Below, one piece after another: positions 37,156 through 48,184 of a stretch of 64,000 nt of DNA; the stretch's first letter is position 1, and each line of letters begins with the position of its first letter. The translations under genes and the position numbers were made by a program. The DNA lies in contig NC_135181.1 in NCBI RefSeq assembly GCF_041146795.1, forward strand, positions 42,195,559 through 42,259,558, in the 5' to 3' direction. This DNA comes from Maylandia zebra (lineage: Eukaryota; Chordata; Actinopteri; Cichliformes; Cichlidae). Below the pieces are notes generated by a model. The model was not told where the DNA came from, searched no databases, and worked only from the letters and a program-made list of their open reading frames with translations.

Positions 37156-37224
37156 TATTCGAAGTACTCAATGAATCGTTGCAGCCCTAATCCAATCTCT
37201 CTGTTCACATGAGATCCAGCGATA

Positions 37225-37320
37225 TCTAGCTACACCTTATCATCCACTCCATCTCGCTTTGAGTGCTCAGATAGAGTAGAAAAGCACTATATAAGAACCA
37301 ATCCATTTACCATTTACCAT
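37225..37320 (+). mobile_element. Short L2-type tail fragment
   Basis: AAAGCACTATATAAGAACC followed by CCATTTACCATTTACCAT is the 3' tail of the second L2/SINE family in this window (compare 45140-45181). No body is present. Confidence 0.6.
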
Positions 37321-37799
37321 CTCCAACCTTTCATCCCGGTTGAACTAAGGCAAAGGTTATTTCATTTCATGTCTTCATGTCATTTTAGCACAATCCGCTT
37401 TAAACCAGTTAGAGGAACACTTTCTCAGTAATTTACTCAGTACAACTGTTTTATGAAATCATACATTTTTAAAGTCAGACATCAGCGTGACCTGTGTGTC
37501 CGAAATGTTTCTCCCACGGAAAATGTCCAGATGAACAGAATCAACTCTCTGAGGTCAGCTGAGATGAAGGTGGCTCACATTATATCACAGACTGTTTCCC
37601 TCCCCAGGACTGCTTTGAGACAACTGACTGGCAGATATTTGAGAATGCCGCTCATAGCAACATCAATGAACTCACAGACTCTGTCATTGGATATATTGAT
37701 AAATCTATAGACGATATCATCACCAAAACCACCGTCTGCAAATATACAAATCAGAAAGTCTAGGTAATTAAAGACAATCATACTAAGGTCAAGGCGTGA
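37321..37799. other. Unclassified sequence
   Basis: No supported gene. A short open frame at 37453-37710 has no recognisable motif. It may be the decayed 5' part of the LINE that follows. Confidence 0.35.
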
Positions 37800-37899
37800 A
37801 CCTCTGCCTTTACCTCAGGGAATCCTGACGCATATAAAGACAACAAGGAGCAGATCCTCTACCCTCAGGAGGACAGTGAGGCTATAACTGCATCCCAGG

Positions 37900-38873
37900 C
37901 TGGGTTCTCAGGGCGTGCGCCGACCAGCTGGCAGGGGTGTTCACCAACATCTTCAACCTCTCCCTGAGACAGTCAGTGGTCCTCACATCCTTCAAAACAT
38001 CCACTGTCATTCTTGTCCCAAAGAAATCAGCGGTCTCCTGTCTGAATGACTACCGCCCTGTTGCACTGACATTGTCATTATGAAGTCCCTCGAGCGGCTA
38101 GTCAAAGGTCACATCTGCTTCTCCCTCCCTGACAGGCTGGACCCTCTTCAGTTCGCCTAACTACAGAGGATGCCATCGCCCTAACAACGCACACCAACCT
38201 CACTCACCTGGAAAAAAAAAAACATGTTCAAGAATGCTCTTCATCGACTACAGCTCGGCTTTTAACACCATCATCCCCTCAAAACTTGCCTCGAAGCTCG
38301 TCGACCTTGGGCTGGGAACACCCATCTGCAGATGGATTCTGAACTTCCTCACGAACAGGCCCCAGGTCGTGAGAGCAGGTAAGCACACCTCCTCATCACA
38401 TCCTAAACACAGGAATGCCACAGGGATGTGTGCTTAGCTCCCTCCTTTATTCCCTGTTCACACACACGATTGCGTTGCTAAACATAAGTCCAACACCATT
38501 ATCAAGGTTGCGGATGACACAACCAGGCCTCATCACAGGCAACGATGAGATGGCCTATCGAGAGGAGGTGATAGCGCTGTACAAGTGGTGTCTGGAAAAT
38601 AACCTGACTCTCAACATCAGCAAAACAAGGGAAATGATAGTGGACTACCAGAAACGACCAGTCAGGGAACACCAGTCCATCAACATCAACAGTGTCGAGG
38701 TCGAAAGTGTCACCAACTTTAAATTCCTTGGAGTCTACATCACTGAGGATCTCTCCTGGACGCTTCACACAGACATTGCTATCAGGAAAGCTCACAAGCG
38801 ACTCTACTTTCTGAAAATCACTACAGAGGGTGGTGAAGGCAGCAGAGCACATCACTGGCATGAGGCTTCCTGC
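37900..38873 (+). pseudogene. Rex1-like RT remnant
   Basis: Readable motifs are [77 protein letters not shown] and NFKFLGVYITEDLSW. The ADD catalytic region is frameshifted near 38500, and there are stops near 38155 and 38440. The C-terminal tail continues at 42708-42840 beyond the hAT. Confidence 0.82.
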
Positions 38874-39284
38874 CATTCAGGCAGGGCTCGCAAAATCGCT
38901 AGCCCAACATCCCGGGGCTAGCGATTTTTCCAGTCGGGCTACCAAAATCTATCTCTGCCCTGCCCGTCGGCCTATCGTAGGAAGGAAAAATATATGTCAA
39001 TGCTTTTGCATTCTTTCGGAAATGTAGCTGGGTAATTATGTCATTGGCATCGGTGAGCCACTGTCAATATGTGACATATTGAAATCGCGTTTGAATTTGC
39101 GCTTGTTTTTTGCTTTCACTTTGCAATCGCGCGAACTGTGTATAGAACTGTGTATAGAGAGCGACAGCACTGATTGGTGAGTGATCGTAGCAGCATTATA
39201 TTAATGCTGCTATCCTGTATATATTGTACATACTATTGTTTGAGTACTTACGATTGGTTTTTTTTGTTTGTTTTTTTGTTTTAT

Positions 39285-39633
39285 TTCTGCGGGATTTGAT
39301 TCCCTGCCGTTGTAGTGTGTTACTGATGGTGACCTTTGTTACTTTGGTCCCAGCTCTCTGCAGGTCATTCACCAGGTCCCCCCGTGTGGTTCTGGGATCT
39401 TTGCTCACCGTTCTCATGATCATTTTGACCCCACGGGATGAGATCTTGCGTGGAGCCCCAGATCGAGGGAGATTATCAGTGGTCTTGTATGTCTTCCATT
39501 TTCTGATGATTGCTCCCACAGTTGATTTTTTCACACCAAGCTGCTTGCCTATTGTAGATTCACTCTTCCCAGTCTGGTGCAGGTCTACAATACTTTTCCT
39601 GGTGTCCTTCGAAAGCTCTTTGGTTTTGGCCAT
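39285..39633 (-). pseudogene. Tc1 transposase N-terminal fragment
   Basis: The frame begins [20 protein letters not shown] and continues through the paired-like helix-turn-helix ([20 protein letters not shown]) and second DNA-binding half ([19 protein letters not shown]). It ends in a lysine-rich low-complexity tail from an A-rich stretch. The DDE catalytic domain is missing entirely. Confidence 0.9.
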
Positions 39634-39959
39634 GGCGGAGTTTGGAGTCTGACTGTTTGAGGCTGTGGACAGGTGTCTTTTATACAGATGATGAGTTCAA
39701 ACAGGTGCCATTCATACAGGTAACGAGTGGGGGACAGAAAAGCTTCTTACAGAAGACGTTACAGGTCTGTGAGAGCCAGAGATTTTCCTTGTTTGAGGTG
39801 ACCAAATACTTATTTTCCACCCTAATTTACAAATAAATTCTTTACAAATCCGACCATGTGAATTCATGGATTTTTTTTTCACATTCTGTCTCTCACAGTT
39901 GAAGTGTACCTCTGGTGCAAATTACTGACCTCTGTCATCATTTTAAGTGGGGGAACTAG

Positions 39960-41647
39960 CAGAGGTGTGGACTCGAGTCACATGACTTGGACTCGAGTCA
40001 GACTCGAGTCATTAATTTTATGACTTTAGACTTGACTTGAAAAAATGTTCTAAGACTTGTGACTTGACTTGGACTTTTACACCAATGACTTGGGACTTGA
40101 ATTGGACTTGAACCGGTTTACTTGAAAAGACTTGATATTTTACCCCAAATATAAAATTTAACATGCATATTATATAGAGATTGAAAATGTGACGTCATTC
40201 ACGGGTAGAACCGCAAAGGATTCTGGGAACTCGTGGCAAGCGGTACTAGCGCACGCAGGCTTTCAATTAAAATCAGTTATACAGCGATAAAAAGAAACAC
40301 AAAAATGTCAAGAAGCCGTTTTATTATTAACTGCAATAGCCGGTCGCATGACAGCCACTGGAAGCCGACGGGTAAAGAGATCGGTTGTTATCGGATTACG
40401 TCGTTGAAGAGAAATTGTTCGAGCCATGTTTCCGAAGTAACAAAGACGCGACGGATGGCCTGGATTGCAGCCATTCAAAGATCAAATATAACGTCCCAGA
40501 ACACTCCAGCTCACAGGTTAGTCTGCTCCAAGCATTTACACGAAGGTCAGTGTTTTTTAGTAGTTAATGCGTCATTTTTCTTAACATAATTGGTGATATA
40601 GGTTACAAGCAAGTCTGGCGCTGAACAGAAATTGTCGCGCTATGCTCCTTTATTTATTGTGCATAAATAGTGAATTGTCCTGACACAATATTGCGTTTCG
40701 CTTCTGTTATTATGGTACATTGACAAAAACATATACTTTTATTCACAGGATAAAACAGGTTTTTTATATCACTAATTGCCCAGTACGATTACAGCATACA
40801 GTATTATTGTCACTGCTACATTTCTGTGATGGGTACCAGAAATTATTTCCACTACTAATTAATTACCGTTGAGCTCAAAGGTCCTATTAATAAACGGTTA
40901 ACGAATGTGTATTTATGACGACGATTTGTGAGACTGGTAAACTTATGATACGTACGATGGTCTTTCGTTCTACACGGTGCATTTCAAGGTCCTGCACCCA
41001 TCCGTCGGTAAACTGTACCTGGGCTTGTTGCAGTGACCTGAAGTTACTAAACTTCATGATCGTATGCGCTCACTCCAAGAACCGTATGATTATAAATATG
41101 CATATAAATATGCTAAGATGAGATAGCTGACTTCATCTAACTAGCAAATGTTGTCCAGGCTACGTTGGTGATACAGTTTTTTTTAATGTGTATGATATTT
41201 TTGTCATGCGATTTTAAAGCCGGTCCTACAACCGCATCCAAGAATAACATGCAGCTTATCTCAGAACTGTCCGTGAAAATTATTCTTGGAGCTAGGTTTA
41301 ATTGAGCTGCATTTTAAAGAGGTGCAATTTCACAATTTGTGTATATTTTCTAAGTTCACTATTTTGTCATGTGTTGAGAAAAACACAGATTTTAAAATTA
41401 CATGGTCTAATATTTACATTTAGCATATAACTGCAACATGCTTTTTTTCGTTTTTTTTTTTTTTAAAGACTCGAAAGGACTTGAAATTCAAAGTTTCAGA
41501 CTTGTGACTTGACTCGGACTTTTACACCAGTGACTTGAGACTCGACTCTGACTTGCCTGACATTACTTGAGACTTGACTTGAGACTTGAGGATAAAGACT
41601 TGAGACTTACTTGAGACTTGCAAAACAATGACTTGGTCCCACCTCTG
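39960..41647 (+). mobile_element. THAP-domain DNA transposon, non-autonomous (P-like?)
   Basis: Ends CAGAGGTG and CACCTCTG are inverse. The flanks GGAACTAG (39952-39959) and GGAACTTG (41648-41655) agree in seven of eight bases. Both subterminal regions (39970-40130 and 41465-41640) are dense arrays of GACTTG/CAAGTC-type words in degenerate direct repeats. The interior has a THAP-type domain exon at about 40304-40545 but no transposase catalytic domain. P elements and THAP9-like transposases carry THAP domains and make 8-bp duplications, so a P-superfamily origin is plausible; hAT is the alternative. Confidence 0.7.
40304..40545 (+). pseudogene. THAP-like DNA-binding domain exon
   Basis: From ATG 40304 the frame reads MSRSRFIINCNSRSHDSHW, then RRMAWIAAIQRSN and LVCSKHLHEG. 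The pattern C...W...RR..W..A..R...CS.H fits the C2CH THAP fold: one Cys near the start, the invariant Trp, and the closing C-x2-H. One of the two N-terminal cysteines appears to be missing (Phe in its place). A GT at 40514 could be a splice donor, but the protein pattern continues past it. Confidence 0.55.
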
Positions 41648-41744
41648 GGAACTTGCACAATCGGTGGCTGACTAAATACTTTTTTGCCCCACTGTAAGAT
41701 TTTCTGGAGGACAGACATTTGTTTAGAACTCTTAAAGATGTCGA

Positions 41745-42383
41745 AGAAGCTCCTTTAAGCAATTACTGTGATGTTCCTCCACCTCCAAAGAAATGTCAGA
41801 AGGAGTCCGAACCACAAAAGAAGCACGTATTCTCGGACAAGTAGTTGCAGGAGGTGAGCTGGCTTCAAACAAATGATGAACGCACAGAGACGTGGTGCAG
41901 GATGTGCCGTGAAAATCCCACTCTAGCGGACAAAAACACTGCCTTTTATATGGACGCAAACGCACGTTGCAACTTCTTATCTGGTGCGCGTCTTTTATAT
42001 TGACAGCGAATGCGCACATGCGGACCACTTATGTGCACCCGTGTAAATAACATAATGTTCTGCCGGATGTGTTGTTGGTTTTCCCTCGATTTCTGAGTCG
42101 ACAAGCGCCTTTGTTACTGGGACCAGTCATTTTAAGAAAGGCCCCCATTAGAACCCATGAGAAATGCAAGAAATGCATTATTGCTCAGTCTGCAATATCT
42201 TTCCCAGAACAAACACCAATTGCAAAAGGAACAGCGTACTATGTTGCAAAGAGTGAACTACCACTGGGAAAATTTAGCAGTCTTTGCAAACTTCAAAAAG
42301 CAAACGTCCTCGATCTTGGTTCCACTTGCCTCTTACCCGTGACTTCAGTGGAAATTTCAAATTCAGGATCTGACAGAGACTGA
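41745..42383 (+). pseudogene. hAT transposase N-terminal remnant (TTF-type zinc finger, C17orf113/ZNF862-like)
   Basis: Forward frames give WLQTNDERTETWCRMCREN, ADKNTAFY, then APIRTHEKCKKCIIAQSA and GKFSSLCKLQKANV. This order (C-x2-C, then a His-containing KAPIRTHEKCKKC segment) matches the TTF-type zinc-finger region of fish hAT proteins related to C17orf113 and ZNF862. A stop and shifts break the frame; the catalytic part is missing. Assignment is from recall of the family. Confidence 0.6.
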
Positions 42384-42510
42384 TTCATGTCCTACACAGT
42401 TTTTACAAGTTCATAGAAATGTCTGTTCAATTAGAACCAAGTATTTAAGTTGATGATTGTAATTTTTATACAATGTTGTAATTTGTGTTTCAACAATTGT
42501 TTTGATTAAT

Positions 42511-42568
42511 GTTTTGTTTCCTTTACAATCTTATACTTTAATGTATAATATTGTAAAGGAAACAAAAC
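42511..42568. repeat. Long near-perfect hairpin in the hAT
   Basis: GTTTTGTTTCCTTTACAAT is followed after a short loop by its inverse ATTGTAAAGGAAACAAAAC, giving a stem of about 25 bp and a loop of about 6 nt. A third partial copy of the arm follows at 42571-42590. Confidence 0.8.
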
Positions 42569-42900
42569 GGGAAACAAAACATCAATCAAAAAATTGCTAC
42601 CTTTTTTATTCGGGCTACTTAAATTTATTTTGGACTACCAAAAACTGAAGAGTCCCTGCCCGAAGGGCTACCAGGGATTTTGAAATTTTGCGAGCCCTGC
42701 ATTCAGGACATTTATCTCCAGCGGTGCCACCATAAAGCACACAGCATCATCAAGGACCACAGCCACCCAGCACATCAGCAGTTCTCCTTGTTACCATCTG
42801 GCAGACGTTACAGGAGTCTGTCTGCTTAGACTACAAGACTTAAAAACTGTTTTTACCACCAAGCCATACGACACCTGAACCACATCTCACACACTACACA

Positions 42901-43154
42901 CCACAGGATGCACACAGAGGCTGTCCTAAAGTTGCTCAAGTACATTCTACATTCTGCACTGGTCACTCACTTTATCAGTAATCACAAAAAAAAACAAAAC
43001 CTCATTCTCCGTACTGTACTGTACTAACTGCCACTTTTAATCTTGTACTGCTCAAATCTGTACTGCTGCTCACTCCTGACACTTTATCTTATGTGCAATT
43101 ATATTGTTTCCACACTTGAAGAGGGAATGCCAGGAATCGTGAACCTTGTAAACA
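42901..43154. other. LINE 3' flank, unclassified
   Basis: Probably the 3' UTR of the Rex1-like LINE. No gene seen. Confidence 0.4.
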
Positions 43155-43336
43155 GGTTCTATTTATGGTAAAATGGTAAATGGCCTGTATTTATATAGCG
43201 CTTTACTAGTCCCTAAGGACCCCAAAGCGCTTTACATATCCAGTCATCCACCCATTCACACACATATTCACACACTGGTGATGGCAAGCTACATTGTAGC
43301 CACAGCCACCCTGAGGCGCACTGACATAAATAGAAA
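43155..43336 (-). mobile_element. L2-type SINE tail fragment
   Basis: Minus-strand orientation. It contains the conserved GGTCCTTAGGGACTAGTAAA block, GCGCTATATAAATACAGGCC and the ACCATTT tail. It stops just after GTGGCTACAATGTAGC, before any tRNA-like head. Confidence 0.8.
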
Positions 43337-44488
43337 AAAAATCAGCTCTGTAGCAAATCTAAAAACAAAATGGAAACTATAAGTCATCCCAACATCCTCA
43401 GACACACAAACATAATCAGATAAATCACATTACGTAACAAATGCCTATTATTAAAATATAATTATGAGTTATAATTGCCTATTTCAAATATCCCAGCTCG
43501 TCCAACATCAACATGGTTTAATTCTCTGGGTTGATTAATAAAAATTATGTTTTCCTGCCACAAATGAAATTGAAAACACTACAAAATCCCACAAAGTCTT
43601 AAAGGACCTTAGAGCTACTTCCTGACCAACCTATCAGCCCCACAGAGCAAACTCAGCCCTGGACAGACATTGAACAACAAGCATGCAAACAGCAAGATCA
43701 CCACAATAAAACTCCATGTTTCACCAACATTACACACCCTCAGCTCTAACAGCTTGGACCAATGACTCAGTGTTACAGCGCCTCAGGAGAACAGCACCAA
43801 CATCAACACCGACACTGGTTGAGAACTTACTGAACCTCGTAATAATCAGGACAGAAACACAGATCAAACAATAACCTTTCCAGAATTATTAGAAACCACA
43901 GAGCTTGGATGAATCTTTAATGAATCAGTACAAAGTAAGTCGACAGTGAGACAGCTGCAACCTGTGTGTTTTACAAAGTAAGAGGCAAACACAAACATGT
44001 GACTGAGGTCATGTAAAAGAAGAGTGTGTGCGCCACGTGGGTGAACATGTGGTCACTGGGAACAAAGAGCATGTTCAGTGGGAGCCTTCAGTCACGCTGA
44101 GGGTGAATTAAACAAACGCTGTTCAGCTTCCAGGAAGGTTATCAGTTAGCATGCAGGACCAAACGTTAGCCACTGACTGTGAAATACACCAACCCGCACA
44201 CTGCGGTCATCAGGGTTAAAGGTCACATTCACACCGAGTCGTGCGTGCATATATTAGACCTGTGCTATTTGTGCTGCGGTGATGTGTTACCATCTGTCTG
44301 CAGAGCTGGATCCTGTCAGTTGGTACAGGAAGCCCACAGTCCTTTGTTAGCAGAGGGAGCACTGTGTGCTAACGGGTGGTGCTGCTGGTGTTCACTGCTG
44401 TGCAGCTGAGAGCAGACTCCATCAGCTCTGCAGGCTGTGCATGAAGCTGTAGGAGCCACAGCAGTGCTGTCACCTCAGAGACTGGACA
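43337..44488. other. Intergenic DNA, no feature supported
   Basis: No recognisable coding exon, RNA or repeat over about 1.15 kb. Confidence 0.45.
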
Positions 44489-44496
44489 GTAGTGAT

Positions 44497-45476
44497 TAGT
44501 GATGCGCGAATCATGAACAAATCGTTCAATACTCGAGAATCACTTTACTGACTCATGAATCATGATTCACAGGCCCAACTGACTCACTGACTCATCCCTG
44601 TTGCTGTTAGCAGCAATGTATCTAGCTTATAATTAAAATTGTGGAGAAAAACACAACATCCAGTATCTTAACAAAAAAAAATCTGCTCTGAACTGGAAGA
44701 AAAAACCCTGAGTAGAAGCTCACATCAAGAAAATAGCTTCTCGGTTCACAGTAGCATCGCTCTGCTAACATGCTAACAGCACATTTGAGCTACTTACCCC
44801 CTCCCTTCCTGTGCTGAATCATAAGCGTAAGCGAATCACTCAGGACTCACTAACCCCCTCCCTCCTGGCTCACAGCTTCTTCTTCTTCTTGGTTGGCAAC
44901 CAATGTTAAGGCGCATTACCGCCCTCTGGCTCACAGCTCAGTGGACAGTTAGATGAGAAAATATATATTTAACACATTTAAGGAAAATGCTAATAAAATA
45001 AAAATAAACCTCTGTCGCCTCTGTCAGTGCGCCCCAGGGTGGCTGTGGCTACAATGTAGCTGCCATCACCAGTGTGTGAATGTGTGTGTGAATGGGTGGA
45101 TGACTGGATATGTAAAGTGCTTTGGGGTCCTTAGGGACTAGTAAAGCGCTATATAAATACAGGCCATTTACCATTTACCATAAACAAAAGAAATGTTTAT
45201 TAAGCAATTTTAATAGGAAATTGCTTAATTTTAGAAATGTTTTTGCTCTTTTTTGCTCTATAAAATAGTTGTTGTTTTTTTTTTTTTAGAATCATTCATC
45301 TTAGCAGTAGGATTTACATGAAAAGAGAAAGAAATTAAGTTTGAGTGAAAATGTAAATTTTTTTGCACTCTCTGGTCAACTGACTTTGTGAATCAATGGA
45401 CTCAAAAACCCGATTCACTTTGGTGAGTGACTCATTAAATCCGATTCAGTAACAAGAATCAAATTTACCATCACTA
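44497..45476. mobile_element. hAT-type MITE, TAGTGATG family, copy 2, inserted in the end of copy 3
   Basis: It starts TAGTGATGCGCGAATCATG and ends AATTTACCATCACTA, flanked by an exact 8-bp duplication GTAGTGAT at 44489-44496 and 45477-45484. The duplicated target is itself the terminus of the neighbouring element. AATCA/TGATT motifs recur near both ends. An L2-tailed SINE fragment is nested inside at 44995-45182. Confidence 0.9.
44995..45182 (+). mobile_element. L2-type SINE tail fragment nested in copy 2
   Basis: It runs from CAGTGCGCCCCAGGGTGG through AAAGTGCTTTGGGGTCC and GGGACTAGTAAAGCGC to the tail CCATTTACCATTTACC. Lacks the tRNA-related head. Confidence 0.8.
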
Positions 45477-45477
45477 G

Positions 45478-46513
45478 TAGTGATGTGTCGATCGCAAACG
45501 AAATGGCTCGTGAACGACACAAGCCGGCTCCTTATCGCAAGCCATGTTTTGTTTTTTTCCTTTCTCTCACCCTCTCTCCACTTTTTTTCCGCTTCACTCC
45601 ACATGCTAGCCTTGTGCTTTGCGCTGGGAAGAGGGGGGAGGGACAGTAGTTACCAGTGTTGCCAGCTTAGCGACTTTGTCGCTATATTTAGCGACTTTTC
45701 AGACCCCCTTAGCGACTTTTTTTCTAATAAGCGACTAGCGACAAATCTGGCGACTTTTTCTGGTGTTATTGGAGACTTATTTATGACATCTTTTTGACGT
45801 GAAAGCACGTATCGCTCTTACTCTCAACAAGCAGCGGGTGCTGCCGTGGGCACCTCGCCCGTGCCAAAGCGCTCACAGGCGGAGGATAGTCCTCCCCCAG
45901 CTGCTATCAGGGCAGGAGATGTTCACACCTGTGCATCCGAACTGCAAACGAATCGCACATGAGCGAAGCCGCTGCTCCCGCACTGACTGTAACGCAGTCA
46001 ATTCTTCTTTTACTGTTATGCTGTTTTGTGGATCAGGTTTAAAACTACTTATAAACACACACACACACAAAGTAACTCCACCAGAGTGCCTATTTCAGGT
46101 CACTTTTGCCGGTCCAAGCCCAGATAAAGGAGCAGGGTTGCAATTGTGACATTACAAAAAACAATAATTGCTAAAATAAATTTAATTCGTAGTTCTAAAT
46201 AAATTCTAAATGCATTTAGGACGTTTTTTACTCACTTTATGTTTCTTCCACGATGTTATTTCTCTCTCCAACAACGTAGGTTACAATTATATTAGCATGA
46301 CCAAGTATGCAAATTAGGCGATGACGTCATTTAGCGACTTCTAGCGACTTTTCGGACAGCCAATAGCGATTTTCCTTACTGAGGAGTTGGCAACCCTGGT
46401 AGTTACACTCTCAGTAGCACAGGAACAGAGCGGGAGGGAGAGACAGAGAAAGAGAGCCAGGGACAACAACGTCACATTAGAAAGGTATCCGGTTCTTAAG
46501 TCTGACGTCACTA
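45478..46513. mobile_element. hAT-type MITE, TAGTGATG family, copy 3
   Basis: It starts TAGTGATGTGTCGATCGC and ends GTCTGACGTCACTA. It matches copy 1 (14051-15232) in inverse orientation, including GCTAGCCTTGTGCTTTGCGC and GGGACAACAACGTCACATT. The AT-rich middle found in copy 1 is deleted after AAAGGTAT. No target duplication was found. It carries a younger nested MITE at 45654-46398. Confidence 0.78.
45654..46398. mobile_element. MITE with CAGTGTTGCCA ends, nested in copy 3
   Basis: It starts CAGTGTTGCCAGCTTAGCG and ends GTTGGCAACCCTG, flanked by an exact 8-bp duplication GTAGTTAC (45646-45653 and 46399-46406). TAGCGACTTTT motifs occur repeatedly near both ends. No transposase is present. 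Confidence 0.9.
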
Positions 46514-47039
46514 GCCATGTCTGGGACTTAACTCCGCTGCAGATCCATATATCAAATGATCACTATGGCATTACTGAGAGTTGAAAAACTGTCTAAAGTC
46601 TTTCATCTTTAATAAATGATCAGTGTTCTGCTCTACCAGGTGTAACAATTGAGTTTAACATCCAGGCATCCATGAAAACGGAATTTATGACATTTAACGG
46701 AGTTAGAAGTTAGCAGGAAGTTAGCCCACTATCTTCTATCTAAATACAATATAGCATGTCCTGACTGCGGGGTTTTGGAAACAATTTAAAACGTACAGCT
46801 CTGTTATCACTTCCAACGTAAATGAAGACAGAAAACTAAACAGCAGTGACGTTTGCAGGGTTACTGAAGTTGGGCTATATAATGTTGTGCTACGTTATTG
46901 CTAGCAACACAGCTATGTTAGCATAACATTAGCACAGTGAAGCTGGAGGATGAACACCAACTTTTTTTCCACTTTATAAAAGTTAACATGAGGGATTCTG
47001 GTGGTCAGGGACAAATGCAATTGCATAGCAGGATGCTAT
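46514..47039. other. Intergenic DNA, no feature supported
   Basis: No gene or repeat recognised. Confidence 0.4.
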
Positions 47040-47190
47040 ACACGGGGCAAACTTCAGTCAGGAGAACAACTGAGATTATTCATTCACAATACGAGGTTAG
47101 TTATTAATATACTGCAACAACATGGGAACAGAACAGCTGCGAGAGAATTCAACATTAAGGAATCAATGTTACAGAAGTGGAGGAAGCGCA
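47040..47190 (+). pseudogene. pogo/Tigger-like helix-turn-helix fragment
   Basis: The frame reads VINILQQHGNRTAAREFNI then KESMLQKWRKR, the N-terminal CENP-B/pogo-type helix-turn-helix seen in fish pogo-derived proteins. Nothing of the DDE domain follows. Whether it is an exon of a domesticated gene or a relic cannot be told. Confidence 0.55.
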
Positions 47191-47749
47191 GTTTTTGGCT
47201 TTCCCCATATTTCAACAGTGCTTCATCTCCTTGCTACGACTGTCGCCCGGCATAATTTGCAGATGATAATGGTTGTAGCCGCTCCGATGCTTTCGACCAA
47301 TGACTGTATAAAAGATGGACGACGCGACACCGCCTCCTCCCATTGTGCAAAAATGAAGCCAAAATATCCCGCTTGTGGAGGCTGCCATCTTGCAAATTAG
47401 GAGCCAGAGTCTGCGTAGTGAGTTGAGGTGGAGCGACTGTGTAACGCTCCCGCCCACACACCTGCTGGACGTGACCGCAAACACGCCCCTCTACACTTTT
47501 TACGTAGCCCGAGTTTTTTGCTGGTTTACTGCAACTGACGACTCGTTTAATTAAGGTAAATACAACCATGTCACTGTTATAAAAAAAAAACAAAACACAG
47601 CTTATCAGCTTATAGTTTGTTTGTTTTTTTTGCCTGTCCCGTTTGGCTCTTTTGCCATCAGAATTGTTGTCTAAAGGCAAAGAAAGATGCCCAACGGATT
47701 TACTTTACCAAATTGACCATCCCAGCCTTGCCATAATGGTCCATTTGAT
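47191..47749. other. Unclassified repeat-like sequence
   Basis: The stretch from about 47275 to 47560 (GACTGTATAAAAGATGG and following) has the look of a dispersed short repeat with a TATA-like word, but no ends were identified. Confidence 0.3.
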
Positions 47750-48184
47750 TCACCTTTTATTGTTTATTTTATTTTCACTTACTGAACATGGGACAGACTT
47801 GACTGGGGGAAAGAAGGGGAGAAAGAAAGAGGGAAAGAGAAACAGCTGAGAAGAGGGACGGGGGAGAAGGGCAAAAACCAAAAACCAACAGAATGAGCAG
47901 AAAAAGAAAAAAAAGAAGAAAAAAAGAAAAAAAATGCATATATCAATCACCTGGGTCACCTGCTGAGAAAGAAAAAAAAAAACAAGCAGAAGAGAACAAG
48001 AGTAATAGAATAAACAACATCACAATGATATATGGGAATATGACAGTAAATACTAAATATTAAACATTATTGTGCAGCACATAAGATCAACAGAACACAG
48101 TGTGCTTTGAGGTAGGAGCCAAAAAGGGTGTAGTTTGTGGGTGTGAACACCTGTGAGCATGGACGCGCTTGTTTTTTGTTTTTT

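Larger units (their letters stand above)
39285..41695 (-). mobile_element. Tc1-like transposon, 3'-truncated, split by the THAP element
   Basis: The intact 5' terminus is at the right: minus strand TACAGTGGGGCAAAAAAGTA at 41695, typical of fish Tc1 elements. The 5' inverted repeat is interrupted at 41655/39952 by the THAP element. Transposase starts at 39633 and breaks off near 39285. The opposite inverted repeat is absent. It lies within the hAT at 38882-42699. Confidence 0.85.
38882..42699. mobile_element. hAT transposon (CAGGGCTCGCAAAAT ends), internally deleted
   Basis: The ends are CAGGGCTCGCAAAAT and its inverse ATTTTGCGAGCCCTG, flanked by an exact 8-bp duplication CATTCAGG (38874-38881 and 42700-42707). 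A subterminal hairpin CGCTAGCCC/GGGGCTAGCG lies at 38899-38925. It retains a fragment of transposase (41745-42383) and hosts a Tc1 remnant that in turn holds a THAP-domain element. Confidence 0.9.
37800..42900 (+). mobile_element. Rex1-like LINE carrying a hAT insertion
   Basis: LINE sequence occupies 37800-38881 and resumes at 42708-42900. It is the same group as the intact RT at 59038. The two halves join in sense across the hAT element (38882-42699), whose 8-bp duplication CATTCAGG sits exactly at the break. The 3' end past 42900 is not clearly definable. Confidence 0.8.

Noticed and set aside
39188..39213. Small palindrome AGCAGCATTA-TAT-TAATGCTGCT
   Set aside because: A 10-bp stem in AT-rich transposon DNA; too common to report as a finding.
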